64,000 bases of DNA from Hyposmocoma kahamanoa (Eukaryota; Arthropoda; Insecta; Lepidoptera; Cosmopterigidae). Both the position numbers and the translations under genes were made by a program. This document shows, piece after piece, positions 35,401 through 47,886 of this stretch. The stretch's first letter is position 1. Each line of letters starts with the position of its first letter. The stretch is from contig NW_020656077.1 of the NCBI RefSeq assembly GCF_003589595.1, forward strand, positions 5,706,598-5,770,597. Direction: 5' to 3'. The notes below the pieces were generated by a model that saw nothing but the letters and a program-made list of their open reading frames with translations, was not told where the DNA came from and made no database searches.

Positions 35401-38400
35401 TATAAAAAAGAAGCATTTCAAATGTGATATCTTCCAGTGCTTACAGGAAAGTGTTCTGAGAAAAGAGCGCGGCGCGGGGTGCAAAAATTAAACGTCAGTC
35501 AGCTATCACGTAACCGACGGAGCAAAACACTCCGACCCTCCGGGAGGGAGCGTCTTCTGTCGATTCTACTCGCGCGCCACTTCCAACTAAACGCCCCGCC
35601 ACTCCAATTTATGCTACCTTAAACGTTAGTCGTTCCATTAAAGTTTTCTTTTAGCCGCAACACTGCTACTTTTCTGTAATGTCCATAAAATACTTTTTGT
35701 TATTTTATCAACTTCAAATTTAAGTTGAAAACATTAATACGTTCTAGAACTTGTATTCAATTATTTATCATCACTATCTCAATCTTTTTAAAAGCTATAC
35801 TGTGGCAGAGCATGAAGTGAACACAGAAGTTTTATTCTCGTATCAATGCGATCTAGCGCGGCAACATAAATCTAAACTCCATTTGAGGTTCACAAAACTC
35901 GTGGCAAGCGACGCGCGCTTAATACTCCACGATGTCAGTGGAGAATTTTGAGAGTCAAGGGCCATTCCATCGTGATCGCTCGAGAGTCGTACAGCCGAAA
36001 TGAAACGTCGTATCTTATTTTATGATTAGCGGCTCGAAAGCGCTTTGTAATTTTGTTAGTTCCGCCTTTCTGGTGCTGGGGGCGAGCTCAGTGAGTGGAG
36101 ATCGATGCAAGCGTTGCGTGCGAGTGCGAGCGGGAGGCCACGCTAGCTGCTTGTTCCGTCCCTGTCACTCGAACCGCCTACCAGGCAGCCATGTTGTGCT
36201 CGACCTGCGCTCGCCCGACCGCCATTGTAGCATTTGTAGCTAGTGATGTTACCTATTCGACTCGATATCACTGCGCTACAACTTCGATCGATGTTTCTAC
36301 CCAAGCGACCGTTTATTTCTGTCTCCGCTAGTTTATTTCTACTTGTCAAAGAAGTTTAAAAAACAACATAAGATTTGTGTTTATTTCTTCAATAATGTTG
36401 TAAAATTGCAGACAGATTATTATGCAATTTAAAATTCGCGTGGTTCGTGTGTACATTGTTTAAAAATGTATTCATCTACAATCGAGCACGATATAATATG
36501 AGGCGTCCTGAGTAGGGCCTGTCATACTTCAATCAAATAGAGAAGTAAAAATGTCGATAAAAAGTGTTGTCGATATAAAAGGCAAGAACGTACAGTGGAC
36601 TTATAGCCACGGCTCCGGAATTAAAATGTCAGACGTGCCGCAGCGCGGACGAGTGTGGGGTTCGCGCGGCATAGGGGGGACGGGGGGGACCGGCGTTATT
36701 AATAACCATAAGCCAGCAGACGCACGAACGTCCAGAGGGGCCCTGCCAGCGTGCAGTAATGAGGAATCACTAATTACATTTTACTGGACTGTACTACCAT
36801 AACAACGTTAATTACTCTACATCGCCATGTGCAAAGCGCTGTGCTATGCTTTAAAGAAAGACAATCGATGCAGTAGTAAAAGCCCCATTTTTTATTTATA
36901 GTCAGATTAGGTAATAGGAGGCATCATGATGTCGCAAGCAATCACTTTGTTTGAAAGCAGCACTGGCGCTGGATATTAGATATCGGGCCTGGACGGAATG
37001 ACATGATATAAAGGTCTGGCTGGCGGGCACGGTCCGTTTTAATATTCCCCCACAGTAGGCGCGCCGGTTGTGTGCGACAGCTCTACCCGCTCGCTAGCTC
37101 AAAGCCGACATCGCCAGTAAAAACTCACTATATTTTATTGTCAAGGAAATATATTTGTCAAAGGCCGTGCGATTAATTGCTTGACTTTTCTGAAGTGCGC
37201 CTCGGGGACTTTTTCGTTTAGTCATTTGAATGACACGCTTTTGCATTAATTTTCTTCTATACGTTACGTAGTTTGTTTGTGTACATGTTATTTGTTTATG
37301 AACACTATTTTTCTTGATGTGATGGCATTTGAGGAGGTTGACTGTTTCAACCTTTGTCTTGTTATATTTACAATTAAAGGTCTGCACATACTTATCTCTC
37401 AAACGCAGGGTATTTACAGTTCCGACCGACTTTATGCTGCAGCATGCGAAAATGGGAGACGAAGAGAACGCGAAACGGGCGTCGCTCTCGCAACAAACTG
37501 CAAAATGCTTCGGGTTCTCCGAACTTTTGTGTGGTAACTCCGCTCTCGGCTGGAAATCTGTAAAGCGCTGACTGTGGGGCGTACATTCTCTCTCCTGCGG
37601 CGAAGTCACAGCGGCAGGGCTGTCGGGAATTGCCGAGCTGGATAAATTATGCCGCGCGCTCCCTTTTGCAATCTCCGCAAAATAATACAATTGAATTGTA
37701 CCAGAAGCTTTGTCTTGTTTATTCTGCTTTTCGGCAATAACTGCTTTGATATGTAGTGGTTCGAACTGCGTACCTTCGAATTAAATGTTTTTGACACACC
37801 CGCATTGACATGTGTTTTTATTACTTTCCAGCGTCTGCGTCTGTACTATTTCTAATTCGGTAAAGCTGGAGATGGTGACTTTTCACAGAGTCGCGTCAAG
37901 TAACTCGAAAATTGGTTTCCAAGTGATTTTTTATTGTAGATCGTGTACACAACCACCACGTGTGTATCAAATGCACAATAACATTCAACAAGAGATATAT
38001 GTCCCGTAGTTGGAAATTCATTATGAGTTTACAAACAGAGTTGCGCCAGTAGCAGCGAAGGCAAGCGCTGCGCTGTATCGCTTTTCCTCTGAGTTCATAT
38101 TCAAATTAAAGTCGTTGATATATCTCTACGATATATAGCCGTCGTGAGTAACAGAACTTTTATATTTGATGGTTTCTTGATTTTTAAATATAACACTTAA
38201 GTTTTGTGCAGTTTACTCCGATATACCATTTACTTGTGTACGTGTATACAGTGTGTTTATATTACGGGCGGGCGTTAAACTTTCATGGTTAAGTTTTGTG
38301 ATAATAAACACCCTGGTCGGTTTTATAACTATTTTAGTATATGATATGCATTTAAATGTTTTTTATATGTTTTTTGTTCTGTTTGTCATTTTTTACTTGT

Positions 38401-41191
38401 ATATATCTCTACCGGTTAACAGTAAACATTTTTACCATAACATAAACCCACGCTTATTTAAGTACAATAAAGTAGATCAAATTGTCTCAACGTTTACCTA
38501 GACTCTTTGGAAAAATTACGTGTGTTCTAGTAATTTGTGTTCTAGAAACGAAAATAAATTTTTGTTGTTAACAACACTTAAGTGTTTTGTTTGCAATAGT
38601 CACTGCATCGTCCTTGGCTATTTTTATCTGTTCCCGGCAAATTAAAATCGAATGCTTTTGGTTAAGCAACCTTTTTAAAAATAACTTTAGTTTTAGTTCA
38701 ATTTTATACTTGTGAATAGAGGCATGGAGTTGCTACAAACTAACTTGGAAGTTGCTGTCAACAAACACATCGTCGCCGACACTCGCAAACAAACAAAGCA
38801 TGTAACATTGTGAACACTACAAGTTTCCTCGCATCTAGTGCGCTTCTCTTCACGGACTCATTTAATGTTTATATAGGTATCTTTATTCAAATCTCCTACT
38901 TCAAAATTTATTACATTACGCCAGGATTTACGTTCAGCTATTAGAAAATTACACTCTCCCTACATTTTCCCCTGTTGACTCACATCACAGTCTACTTCTA
39001 TCTTCTGAATTCCTGATAGGCTATTTTTCTAAGGAATGAAATCATAGCTATGCCGAAGTCATTTTAGTACTCGTACCACGGGTTGGTCAGTCGTCAGAGT
39101 GTCAGTTGTCACTTGCGATCACGTAAATTATTTTTACAGAAAATGTTAGTTTTCGTGGTCGCCAGGACCGCTGTACAATTTGACTTATTGTCGAACTTTT
39201 GTCGCAGTGGTTAGCGATTATTGACGCTATCAAATGCCTAATGTTGCGAAATTGAAAATACTAACGCTTGGGCACTTTTTTCGAGAACGTTCGTGTACGC
39301 TTGAACTAAGTGAAACGAATGTTTCGCGAGAAACAATCGGTCCTCGCAACTATAGTAATTACGTACACTGTTCACCCCTACAGCATTTCGTATGAGAGCC
39401 CTGCATCACCGTTTGTTTTGTAACCAGAGCAGGAAGAGTAGGGTCGTTTTGTTTTGATTTCTTATCCATCAATATTGTTGTTTCATTCGACTCCAACAAT
39501 ATTAATTACGTCACGAGTACGCGAAGTGGTGGGGTTTGCTTGACCGTATGACGGTAAACAGTGAGAGCATATTATAACAGAGAATTAGTTATGTACATTA
39601 TGTCACACTATATGCATGTTACAGTTTGGTAAAATACTGTTATAATAGCCATATTTTATTTACTCATTATAAGTGACTCTTCTGAATACCGCCTATTTCT
39701 CATCAGCCATAAAACAATATTTATTCTGCATCTACGCTTATGCCGTTGAGCGTTTTAATAGTCTGATGGAAGGATGGGTTTTCTAGTGGCAAAGTGTAGT
39801 CTTCGGCGCTTGAACTAACTTCCTAGTGAGTTCTGGAACTTTTTGTCGCGGCCGGTCGTTCCAAATTGCGATTTAATTCGGAGCAAGTCGAGTCTGTAAA
39901 TAGTTACCTAGCAGCGATTTGTGCCCCTGCTTTACTATCGCAGTTGGTGGCGTCTTTCTTCTTTTTTATTTTTCCGTTTATTAAAAAGTGGGATTCTTGA
40001 ATCAATACTTGTAATATGTAATACGTATATACATATACTTGTGACATATGTGCACATACACACTTACAATTTTATGCACCAGTAGCCAATTGAAGGCAGA
40101 GATGTACTCTTACGAGATATGTCCATGGCCTGTGAATGTTTCAATTAGTCGCTCACTAGTGCAAGCGGGACCGCCCTGAATTACTAAGTAATTATGTGAC
40201 TGGCGCGAGCCCAAGCCAACTACAATGTACAATTATTTATTAAGGTTCACCAAAATTTTTGCACCACTACTAAAGATAAACAAAATAATGTTCATGTTCA
40301 TACGATACAGTGTACTTTGCATGTGATATGATCGCTCGTTACACCGACTTTATTGGATCAGTCGTGTACGCCTGAAGCGAGTCGCCGGCTAGCCAATCTG
40401 CTAAGATTTAGTTACATCGATCGCTTACTAACGCTTTTATCTCTGTTTTTTGTTCACACTGTAAATACACATTATGTACCTGCTGTGTAGTAAACACGAC
40501 CCGGTCGTGACGTTTGTCTGATTAACTTCTTAAAAATAACTTCCAACAGGAGCTCAAATAAACTGAAATAATAGTACATTGTGAATAAAGGGCGGTAAAT
40601 AAAAAATTACTAACGAGAGTTTGTTAGTAGCCCGAAGCCGTCGACTTATGAAGGCTTTAATGATTATTGTACAGTGTATGATAATGTTTTTTTTTTCATA
40701 GATAATGCAACTCGAACTAAAATGTTATACTTTTATACACTATTTTATACGCATATGCATTCAGCCACAATGTATTAGAGATGAAATAAATAATATCCAA
40801 ATTCTAAAAATACTGCTACTAAATTCTAATAATATAGAATTTGAATTTACAAAATAAAATTAGTGAAATATAGTTATATTGCAGTTTTTTTTATACTTCA
40901 AGTTTATGCGAAATGTATACGTTTAGATTTATCGAGCATAAAAACTTATTGCTTAATCTTGATTTGAAAAAATCCATGGGGCGATTGTGTAATAAAAAAG
41001 CCCGTGTGCATAATTTAAGACCTTACGGTCGACTGTGCCTGCATGTCATGAGACTTTACGAGGAAGTGTGATGAAAATATAACTTACAGTAATTGTGACA
41101 TTACTTCCAACAACGTTAGTTTTGCGAAATGCGGCAATTTATAATATATGAAATTGCGGGACAATGCACTAATAGCACTCATCTGTTGCAG
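32448..41191 (+). other. osa: Intron between osa exons B and C
   Basis: This intron of about 8.74 kb starts GTACCA and ends TTGCAG. I recognise no transposon, SINE or LINE fragment, unlike the neighbouring introns. It contains GC-rich, CpG-containing islands near 35.45-35.62 and 36.06-36.24 kb and the longest open frame of the window (37094-37690, minus strand, not ATG-initiated, no known domain). Low repeat content would fit a regulatory intron under constraint, but conservation cannot be judged from one sequence. Confidence 0.6.
36060..36240. promoter_or_regulatory. GC-rich island in intron B-C
   Basis: This GC- and CpG-rich segment has repeated GCGTGCGAGTGCGAGCGGG-like runs and two GCCAT cores (CAGCCATGTTG, CCGCCATTG) of the kind bound by PHO/YY1-type factors. 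The base composition is distinct from the flanks. It could be an intronic promoter or enhancer. A weaker island with short palindromes (CCCTCCGGGAGGG) is at 35440-35620. Confidence 0.3.
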
Positions 41192-41254
41192 GGCTACCCT
41201 CCCCCTCCCAGGCCTCCGCAGCCGTCCACGCCGAACACACATGATCCAGACTCG
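41192..41254 (+). CDS. osa: osa internal exon C (21 codons)
   Basis: This small exon is 63 bp, with acceptor CTGTTGCAG and a strong donor, GTAAGC. It is phase 0 on both sides and encodes GYPPPPRPPQPSTPNTHDPDS. It starts with Gly-Tyr like exon B and continues the Pro-rich style, ending in a more acidic THDPDS. Its GC-rich codons stand out from the AT-rich intron. It is too short to identify by itself; assignment to osa rests on strand, phase, composition and position after exons A and B. The next osa exon must lie at least partly beyond a long intron, and I could not find it with confidence before the end of the window. A 63-bp symmetric exon is also a good candidate for a skipped cassette. 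Confidence 0.68.
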
Positions 41255-42599
41255 GTAAGCAATTCGCATATGCGGCCCTTTCTAAGGCAACGTTAATTTC
41301 AGCGCCTAAGACACCAAGTCAGTAAACCAGTATCGGAGAGCTGGTCGTAAACAAGCATTAGCATTTGAATGTATTGAGTACGGACGATCAATCAGTGAGG
41401 GGCCACCCGACCCGATGAGTCAAGCCGAGTATTAAAAAGCTATCAGCACAACCACTCGTCTCTTTAATCAGCTCCCACCTTAATGCAGACTTAAACTATA
41501 AACTCGCTTTATAATAACACAAGCAAATACGTATTTTGCTAGCATACTGTAAATGACGATGCCTAGTTCAACGCTAATGGCTGTATAAGCAAGTCATATA
41601 AATAACAAAGTAAAGCGCGTGTACCACACCTAATGATGCTGTGTTCTAGTTGTCAGTCGCGTTATTATTTTTTCTGAAATTACGCAGTTTTTTCTGAATA
41701 ATGAAATTTTTAATTTTTTACATAAATATCAACGGTTTTATCAAGCCCTCTTAGCGGTCAATGAATTTAAGAAATTAGATTTTTAGCATGACACGAATTT
41801 GAGAAAGTTTTTAAGTGATTAATTGATTAATGTTAATTGTGTTAGGTATAAGGCTGTGTTTTGGAGGTGATTACTGAGTCTCATACTGTTGATACGTGCG
41901 GAATTCGCTGCGTGTATCCAAACTTAATGGGTACGAATAAGCATAATCATAAACGTCGTGTCTTCATTAGCGCGCACATGTGGCCTGCGCAACGAGTCTC
42001 GTTGCCAGCCGCCTCTATTTGTGAACTGACACCCTGACACTCCATTACCAAACTTAGCAAGCCGCTCTGCTCTGCACGGCGCTTGTTTTGCCAAATTGTA
42101 ACACTTCATCCTGCATACAAAACGTGCACTCTTGATGTTAATATTTTATTTACAACACTCCCATTGTTTTCATATAAAAAATGAAAGCAATTTCCTATTC
42201 AATAACTCTGAGAGGAAATGGAAGAAGATTCTCGTGTAGCACGTTGTTGTTATACTGTATCGGCTCGTTTTGTAGGTGTTTGCTTTTAGAGTCCATTAGA
42301 GCATTAGGCGATTTCATTATGGGACGGATCAAAGAGGTTTCGTATTTATGGGAGTATACCTACAGTACATCCGCACACAGCCCGCAGGCACACCCTTTGG
42401 ATAGTCTGTGGTAGTAGGGCTATCTTTTCTTGCACCATACTCGTACGTCCTTAATTATTTTAATTCAAAGAAGTTAATTTTAGAATGGAAGTTGTGTACT
42501 AAGACGTAACTTTTAAAATTTGGATATTATATTGAAATGAATGGTAACGGTAACGTGATGAATAATGTGTTTGTTTTTAACAGTTTTGTAAGGCGATAA

Positions 42600-42880
42600 T
42601 ATGCTCCAGTTGCAACCCTAGCTGCGTAGCGCAGCTCGACGAGGTCGTGTAGATAGAGCGGGGCTGTTTGATGTTGATTGATACCGTTAGGCGGGCGCGC
42701 ATTGTCTCGCTTGGCCCGCCGCCGGGGGAACCCAAATGAGTGGAATTATTAAACCCGGAGCCCGTTCCGCGATGTGACGCTTTTTGTAATGAATGTACCG
42801 ATCGCTCGCTCGGCAGCCGCGGCGCTCCAAAACGAGGGGGACTCGCCGCTCCTATCAATTGTACGCGCACAAACGGCCAC
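42600..42880. promoter_or_regulatory. GC-rich island downstream of exon C
   Basis: GC-rich DNA with GGCGGGCGCGC and GGCCCGCCGCCGGGGG stands beside homeobox-type AT motifs (TGATTGATA). The short open frames on both strands show no domain. A regulatory element is a guess from composition and position. Confidence 0.25.
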
Positions 42881-45800
42881 GTTGCCCGCCAACCCTACAT
42901 TGTACACGACGTTTTCCAATCGAAGTTTCCAAATTTTAATAATTGAAATTTCCTTTACTTTGACTGGTCAGTTGATCGAGTTTTTGATTTGAGCCGTCAC
43001 TCCTTTAGGAAATGGTGAAAAAGCAATTATAGAATTTTTAATAACTAGAAGTGCTGACGACAGCTTACATGCAGTCAACGTAAAAGTTCAAACCGGGAGG
43101 GTTTTGTTGTTTTTGTGGGTTAATGAGTTTTTCCCAAAATACAGTATCAACTTTTGGTGAAGTCAATTTTGGAAATTCCGCAGCGTATAAATGTAACATA
43201 TCACAAATATAAAAAATGTGTTATTGGACCTCGTTAACCGTCATTTTAAATTTTGAGATGACATCAGCACGAAGGGAGTAAGGAATTATTCACCGCGAGT
43301 CGCTGGCATTCAACGCGCGCAAGAAACGCGAAGGGTTCTAATTCGAGTTATTTATTTATGCAACTTTACTGAATGACTGCCGGCACAAGAGAAATATTCA
43401 CCCGGTCCCACAGCTCGGGTAGGGGAGTGCTTTGTAAAAATGTCCTTTTACTGCGCTATTCATAATCGAGTGAACGCACTTACCCTTTGCCGGTGTAAAA
43501 TAATGTTTATTTTGTACTTAAAGTTGAAACCAGCCCATGTGCCATTATTAAAAATGTCTTGTGCGATCTGTGAGAAAACGGTAGCGAAAGCTGTACGGGA
43601 GATAAGTATGCTCTGCAAACAGTACATTATGAAACTCGGATCACCTGCAACTTAAATGGGAATCGCATAAATAATACAGTAATATCAAACACTGTTACAA
43701 AAGACAAAAAACAAATAAAGCTACTTTTAGAGTTAATTTGGAAGACTTATATAACAATGTAAAGGTAATGCATAAAGCGAAATATTCAAATCTAAAAAAC
43801 GAGAGGCAGAGTGCTGCGAGCTCGGTGCACGTTCATAATAAACGAGATTGAGTGGGGCGGTGTAGACGCAAATGAATGACGGTAACAGCGCGCGGCGTAA
43901 TCAGCCAACAGGCGACGTGTTCGCATGTAAAAACAAATACATTTCACTCTGAAAATATTCATACGAATTTCTTTAGAACAACGTACACGTAAATGACATT
44001 CACATTTAACGACGTAGCGCTGTGGCACACTAACACAGACATGAGTATTTTTATATAGCAAAACAGATGATCCTGTTCTTCTAAATGAACTAAAATAAAT
44101 AAAGCATTGCCTGTGTATGGAAAAAACCACCAAAACATCATTATGTGTACTTTGTGACATGGAATAAGAGTTTGTTGAGTTCTACGCAAGCTCTCGTCCT
44201 TTTCGGGACTAGGCCGCCCGCCATCGTGCACAGAATTCCGACTTCAAACGAAATAAGTTTATCGAGTAAGGCTCGTCGCGCCCCACGCGTCCTTCGCCTC
44301 GTTCGTCGTTCCCCGACAGCACAACTTTTCTGATGGAGAGCCCCGACCCTGCCTCCACCCGCCTATCTGCAAATTGCTATAGGGTTGACAAATAACACAA
44401 ACCATCGATGTGTCGATATATTATTCTCGTAAAGTACTTTTACAACGCTTTAATTATGTATGCTGTCTTTATGTATGTATATGAAAGAAACATTATTGCA
44501 ATGCTTTGGCAAGATTCTTAAGTTGATTACTTGACAACGATAACAAACGTTTTTTACTTTAGAGAACATTCAATTATTAAGTTACCATTTCTCGGCATTG
44601 CGTAGTTTGAAAACACTGCCGCATTAAATGTGATTTGCCAAACGGGAAGCTTTTCGTACAAAATTGCGAATAGTCGGGACTCGCGCACGGGCTCTTTTCG
44701 TTTTAATTGAATAAGCTGAGGGAGCTACATAATCCGGCCCTGGTACGCCCCGAGCGCCGAAATTCACGTAGGCTGTTTGTTTTTGTTCCCAAGCCTTGTT
44801 CCAACTGCTTTCCGTTTCAACTCTCTCTTGCTCTCGCTCTACTTTGCTCTCAGGTTCGCGTCGCCTGCTCGACGAAGCAAATGAATTTATCATTAAATTG
44901 CCTTAATTATCGACTATTTAGCCCGCCGTAGAAAACTTCGCAACTGTGACATAAAATACGTTTCAATCAATGATGTAAGAGCCAAAATGCACGTATAAAA
45001 TTAACCAGACGAGAGAGACAATAATAAATTGTGCATTGATAATATTTTATCAGGACCGTATATTTTATTTAGTGATCAGACAGATGGATGGAGCGGCCGC
45101 ATTCAACTTCGAATGTAATTATTGCGGTCCGATATCGATAATGGGCCGCGGACTGCTTTCAACGAAATGTGGTCGCCACTCATTTTCATAAGTTTTATTC
45201 ATTTATTCTTGTTACAAAACATTCGTTTTTTTTATTATTTCATTGTTGTAATATTTAAAAACAAAGCCTTTGGTTAAGCCCGTATACTATATCATTAAGT
45301 CGTATCTAATAAAGATAATCGTGGTGCAAATAAATTAATTAACCAATTAATAGTTTTCAAATCAGACAAGAATATTTTATATTTATTGATTTAATATGCA
45401 AAACGTGAAGTATACGTACTATGAAAGGGTCCACAATAAAAAGATTTACCCCAATTACGGGGTCCGTAGGTCGGGACGAGCGGTTTAATCGCGCTGTAAA
45501 AACGCCGGATCGCCGGTAACGAGGTTGTAAAACCGGACCCGTTGCCCCGTAACCATACGAAATGCTTTTTGATAGGTACGCACTAAAAAGGCGACTGGTT
45601 TGCTTATTTTTTTTAAATTGTCTACCAATTCGTGTTACAACGCCTTAGGTATTTCAGTCCCACGACGAAGTGTTGTAGCTGCCGAGCCAAAAATATTTGG
45701 GACTATATAACGAGTTTCTTAAACAATGTCTAGTTTTTGAAATACCTACTTAGCTTATGGCTATCGAATGCCGCTTAGCTAAGTTCTCATATTAGTCGGA

Positions 45801-46480
45801 AAAAACACAATGTAAATATAATATTACTACAATTAAACAGATTTGGCCTGTTTTCCGCCAAGATATTGGCATTCTATTTTACAGTTCTTCCAATGTATGC
45901 ACAAACGAGTCTTGTTCCACAATCTGCGATGAGATCGACCTTGGCCTGAGGTACACGGTCAGATTCGGCCAGGGACATGCGGACTCTCCTGGCTTTGCAA
46001 TGCTTTATTACTTTTGGGGTCAGCTGTCCGCGGTATGAAAAATATGTATACGCTTGTACGAAATGACCTAAAACTATATGCAACCCCAAATTATCATCGA
46101 TACCTAAAGTCATGGTCGATACATACGTGTTACATCTTAATACAAATATGAATTCCAAATACTCTCTTATATGTATTTATGATATACATAATACTTTTAT
46201 GATATGTATTGAATACACAAAAATGTACAATAATATGGTATTTGCCCGCATTTATTTAAAATACAAAATACATGATCATTACCACTAACCGGACACAACG
46301 AAAGCATTCGAAATATTAATGTGTACATATTTTCGTACGAATTGAAATATAAATACAAAATACGTACTTGTATTTGAAATTCACATGTTTGTATTTCAAA
46401 TACCTATTTAAATTACCGTAATTTAAGCCCAGCTCTGCTGACAGGTACACTAGAACTTAAAATTATTAATTAATGTTAGA

Positions 46481-46695
46481 TGGCCTCCGCGGCCGAGTGG
46501 CTTGCACACCGGTTTTCATGATGTCGCCATCCCTGAGATCCCGGGTTCGATCCCCGGCCGGGTCAGTGTAGAAACTAACTTTTTTGTGTTTGTGGTACCG
46601 TCATTGTTTCCGATTTCTATAACACACAAGCGCTTTAGCTACTTAATTTGGGATCAGAGCAACGTATGTGATGTTGTCCAATATGTTTTTTTATT
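46481..46695 (+). mobile_element. Second SINE family, tRNA-like head
   Basis: This is a different SINE. The head reads TGGCCTCCGCGGCCGAGTGG (A-box type) with a B-box in GGGTTCGATCCCCGGCCGGG. The body and tail contain GTTTGTGGTACCGTCATTG, TTTGGGATCAGAGCAACG and ATGTGATGTTGTCCAATATG, wording I associate with SINE tails common in Lepidoptera (recalled, not searched). The head could be mistaken for a tRNA gene, but the attached body and tail make it a retroposon. It is directly followed by repeat P copy 1. Confidence 0.75.
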
Positions 46696-46699
46696 TAAT

Positions 46700-46993
46700 T
46701 TAGTAGCAGTAGAGCTTCTTTTAAAAGTACTCGTCCAGGGAAACACTGCCACCTTACCTATTTCTGCCGCCAAGCAGTAATGTCACCATTACTGTGTTCC
46801 GGTTTTGAAGGGTAAGGGTGCAGGTGAAATTACAGGCACGTGAGACTTGTCAACTTACGTTTCAGGGTGACAGGCGCAGTGGCAGTGCCCCTCAGATCTT
46901 TGCGATTTTAAATTCGTGTGTGGCACTGCAACTGTTGTGGACAGGCGTGTAGCTTATCGTCAGGCGTAGGACTTGTTCGTCCCCGTCATCGTC
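46700..46993 (+). repeat. Dispersed repeat P, copy 1
   Basis: This copy of about 290 bp opens with TAGTAGCAGTAGAGC and passes through a TACTCGTCCAGGGAAACACT block and CTATTTCTGCCGCCAAGCAG. It goes on through TGTTCCGGTTTTGAAGGG and CAGGTGAAATTACAGGCACG, and ends near GCTTATCGTCAGGCG and TTGTTCGTCC. Two further copies (56.6 and 58.9 kb) share this order. I recognise the style as a very common lepidopteran interspersed repeat but cannot name its class. Confidence 0.78.
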
Positions 46994-47697
46994 GTTTGTT
47001 GAAATTACAAAAAAAAAAATTGTTTATGTTACCCCTTGTGCACGTTTAAAGGTATATTTTGCGATTCAGACGGACGTTACTAATTGTAGACGTGCACTCA
47101 TAGACATGTGCATTGAGAGCGCTAAAAAAGGTTGTATTATATTGAATCACTGGCCATATATACCAGAACGTTGTAATTTTAAAAAAGAATTACTTCAATC
47201 ATGGGCAGTTGTTCATTTGAACGTTGTTAACACAATTCATTCATTTTTTAGCGTTATAATAATATGTCCATAAGTATATTTTGTTTTCACATTACAGATG
47301 GTTTAGGTTTCCCAAGGTTTAGCGAAAATCCTCTCAAGTTCCTTCTAATTAAAACATGACTTGTACTTGCGATACGTAAACCATAAATTGGAAATTGATT
47401 GTAAAGTCATATGGTTAAAAATATGCGCGTTACAGCAGCGAGGTGCCATTAGAGCCTCGTGTGGTTTCGTGTGGAACGCGATGTTTGCAGAGGCCGCAAT
47501 AGACCCACTAAATGCAAAATGTTCGTGAGCATGTGATAGCTCCTTCGCGTGTAGGGTGTTAGTTCCTAAACCTGATTCGATATAAGTAACATTTTTTGTT
47601 ATTTACAACTTAAAGATGGACATTCGATTAATGTACATTAATACGATGTAGTAACAAGTATCAATTTATGACCTAAATGCAGACTGTATATATATAT

Positions 47698-47886
47698 TAA
47701 CGCACACACTCATAGCCCCGCCCTAGGGAAACCCTGTATTCCAGGTGCCAAAGACACACAAATACACAACCACAAATTACACCCAAACTAACGAGAGAAA
47801 TAAATGTAACCCGTACAAATATTTTTCCCGGCCCGGGAATCGAACCCGGGACCTCTGCATGGCAGACCGGCCACGGGGGCAGTTGA
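47698..47886 (-). mobile_element. tRNA-derived SINE, copy 5
   Basis: This minus-strand copy has the family tail at the left (AACGCACACACTCATAGCC) and the B-box complement GGGAATCGAACCCGGG. In the head a segment of about 16 bp between GGCAGACCGG and CCACGGGGGC, containing part of the A-box, is missing relative to copy 3. The copy is therefore probably unable to start pol III transcription. Open frames called across it are not genes. Confidence 0.82.

Noticed and set aside
44624..44893. Minus-strand 89-codon frame with a charged N-terminal region
   Set aside because: The charged stretch comes from a CT-rich run on the plus strand. No ATG context, splice signals or domain support it.
45874..46158. 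Minus-strand frame with a protein-like middle (GQLTPKVIKHCKARRVRMSL)
   Set aside because: No homologue is recognised and the flanks are AT-rich repeat-like sequence. It is possibly a scrap of a transposon, but too weak to call.
46481..46565. tRNA-like sequence with A- and B-boxes that could be called a tRNA gene
   Set aside because: It continues into a SINE body and tail (GGATCAGAGC, ATGTGATGTTGTCC), and the other boxed sequences in the window are also SINE heads.
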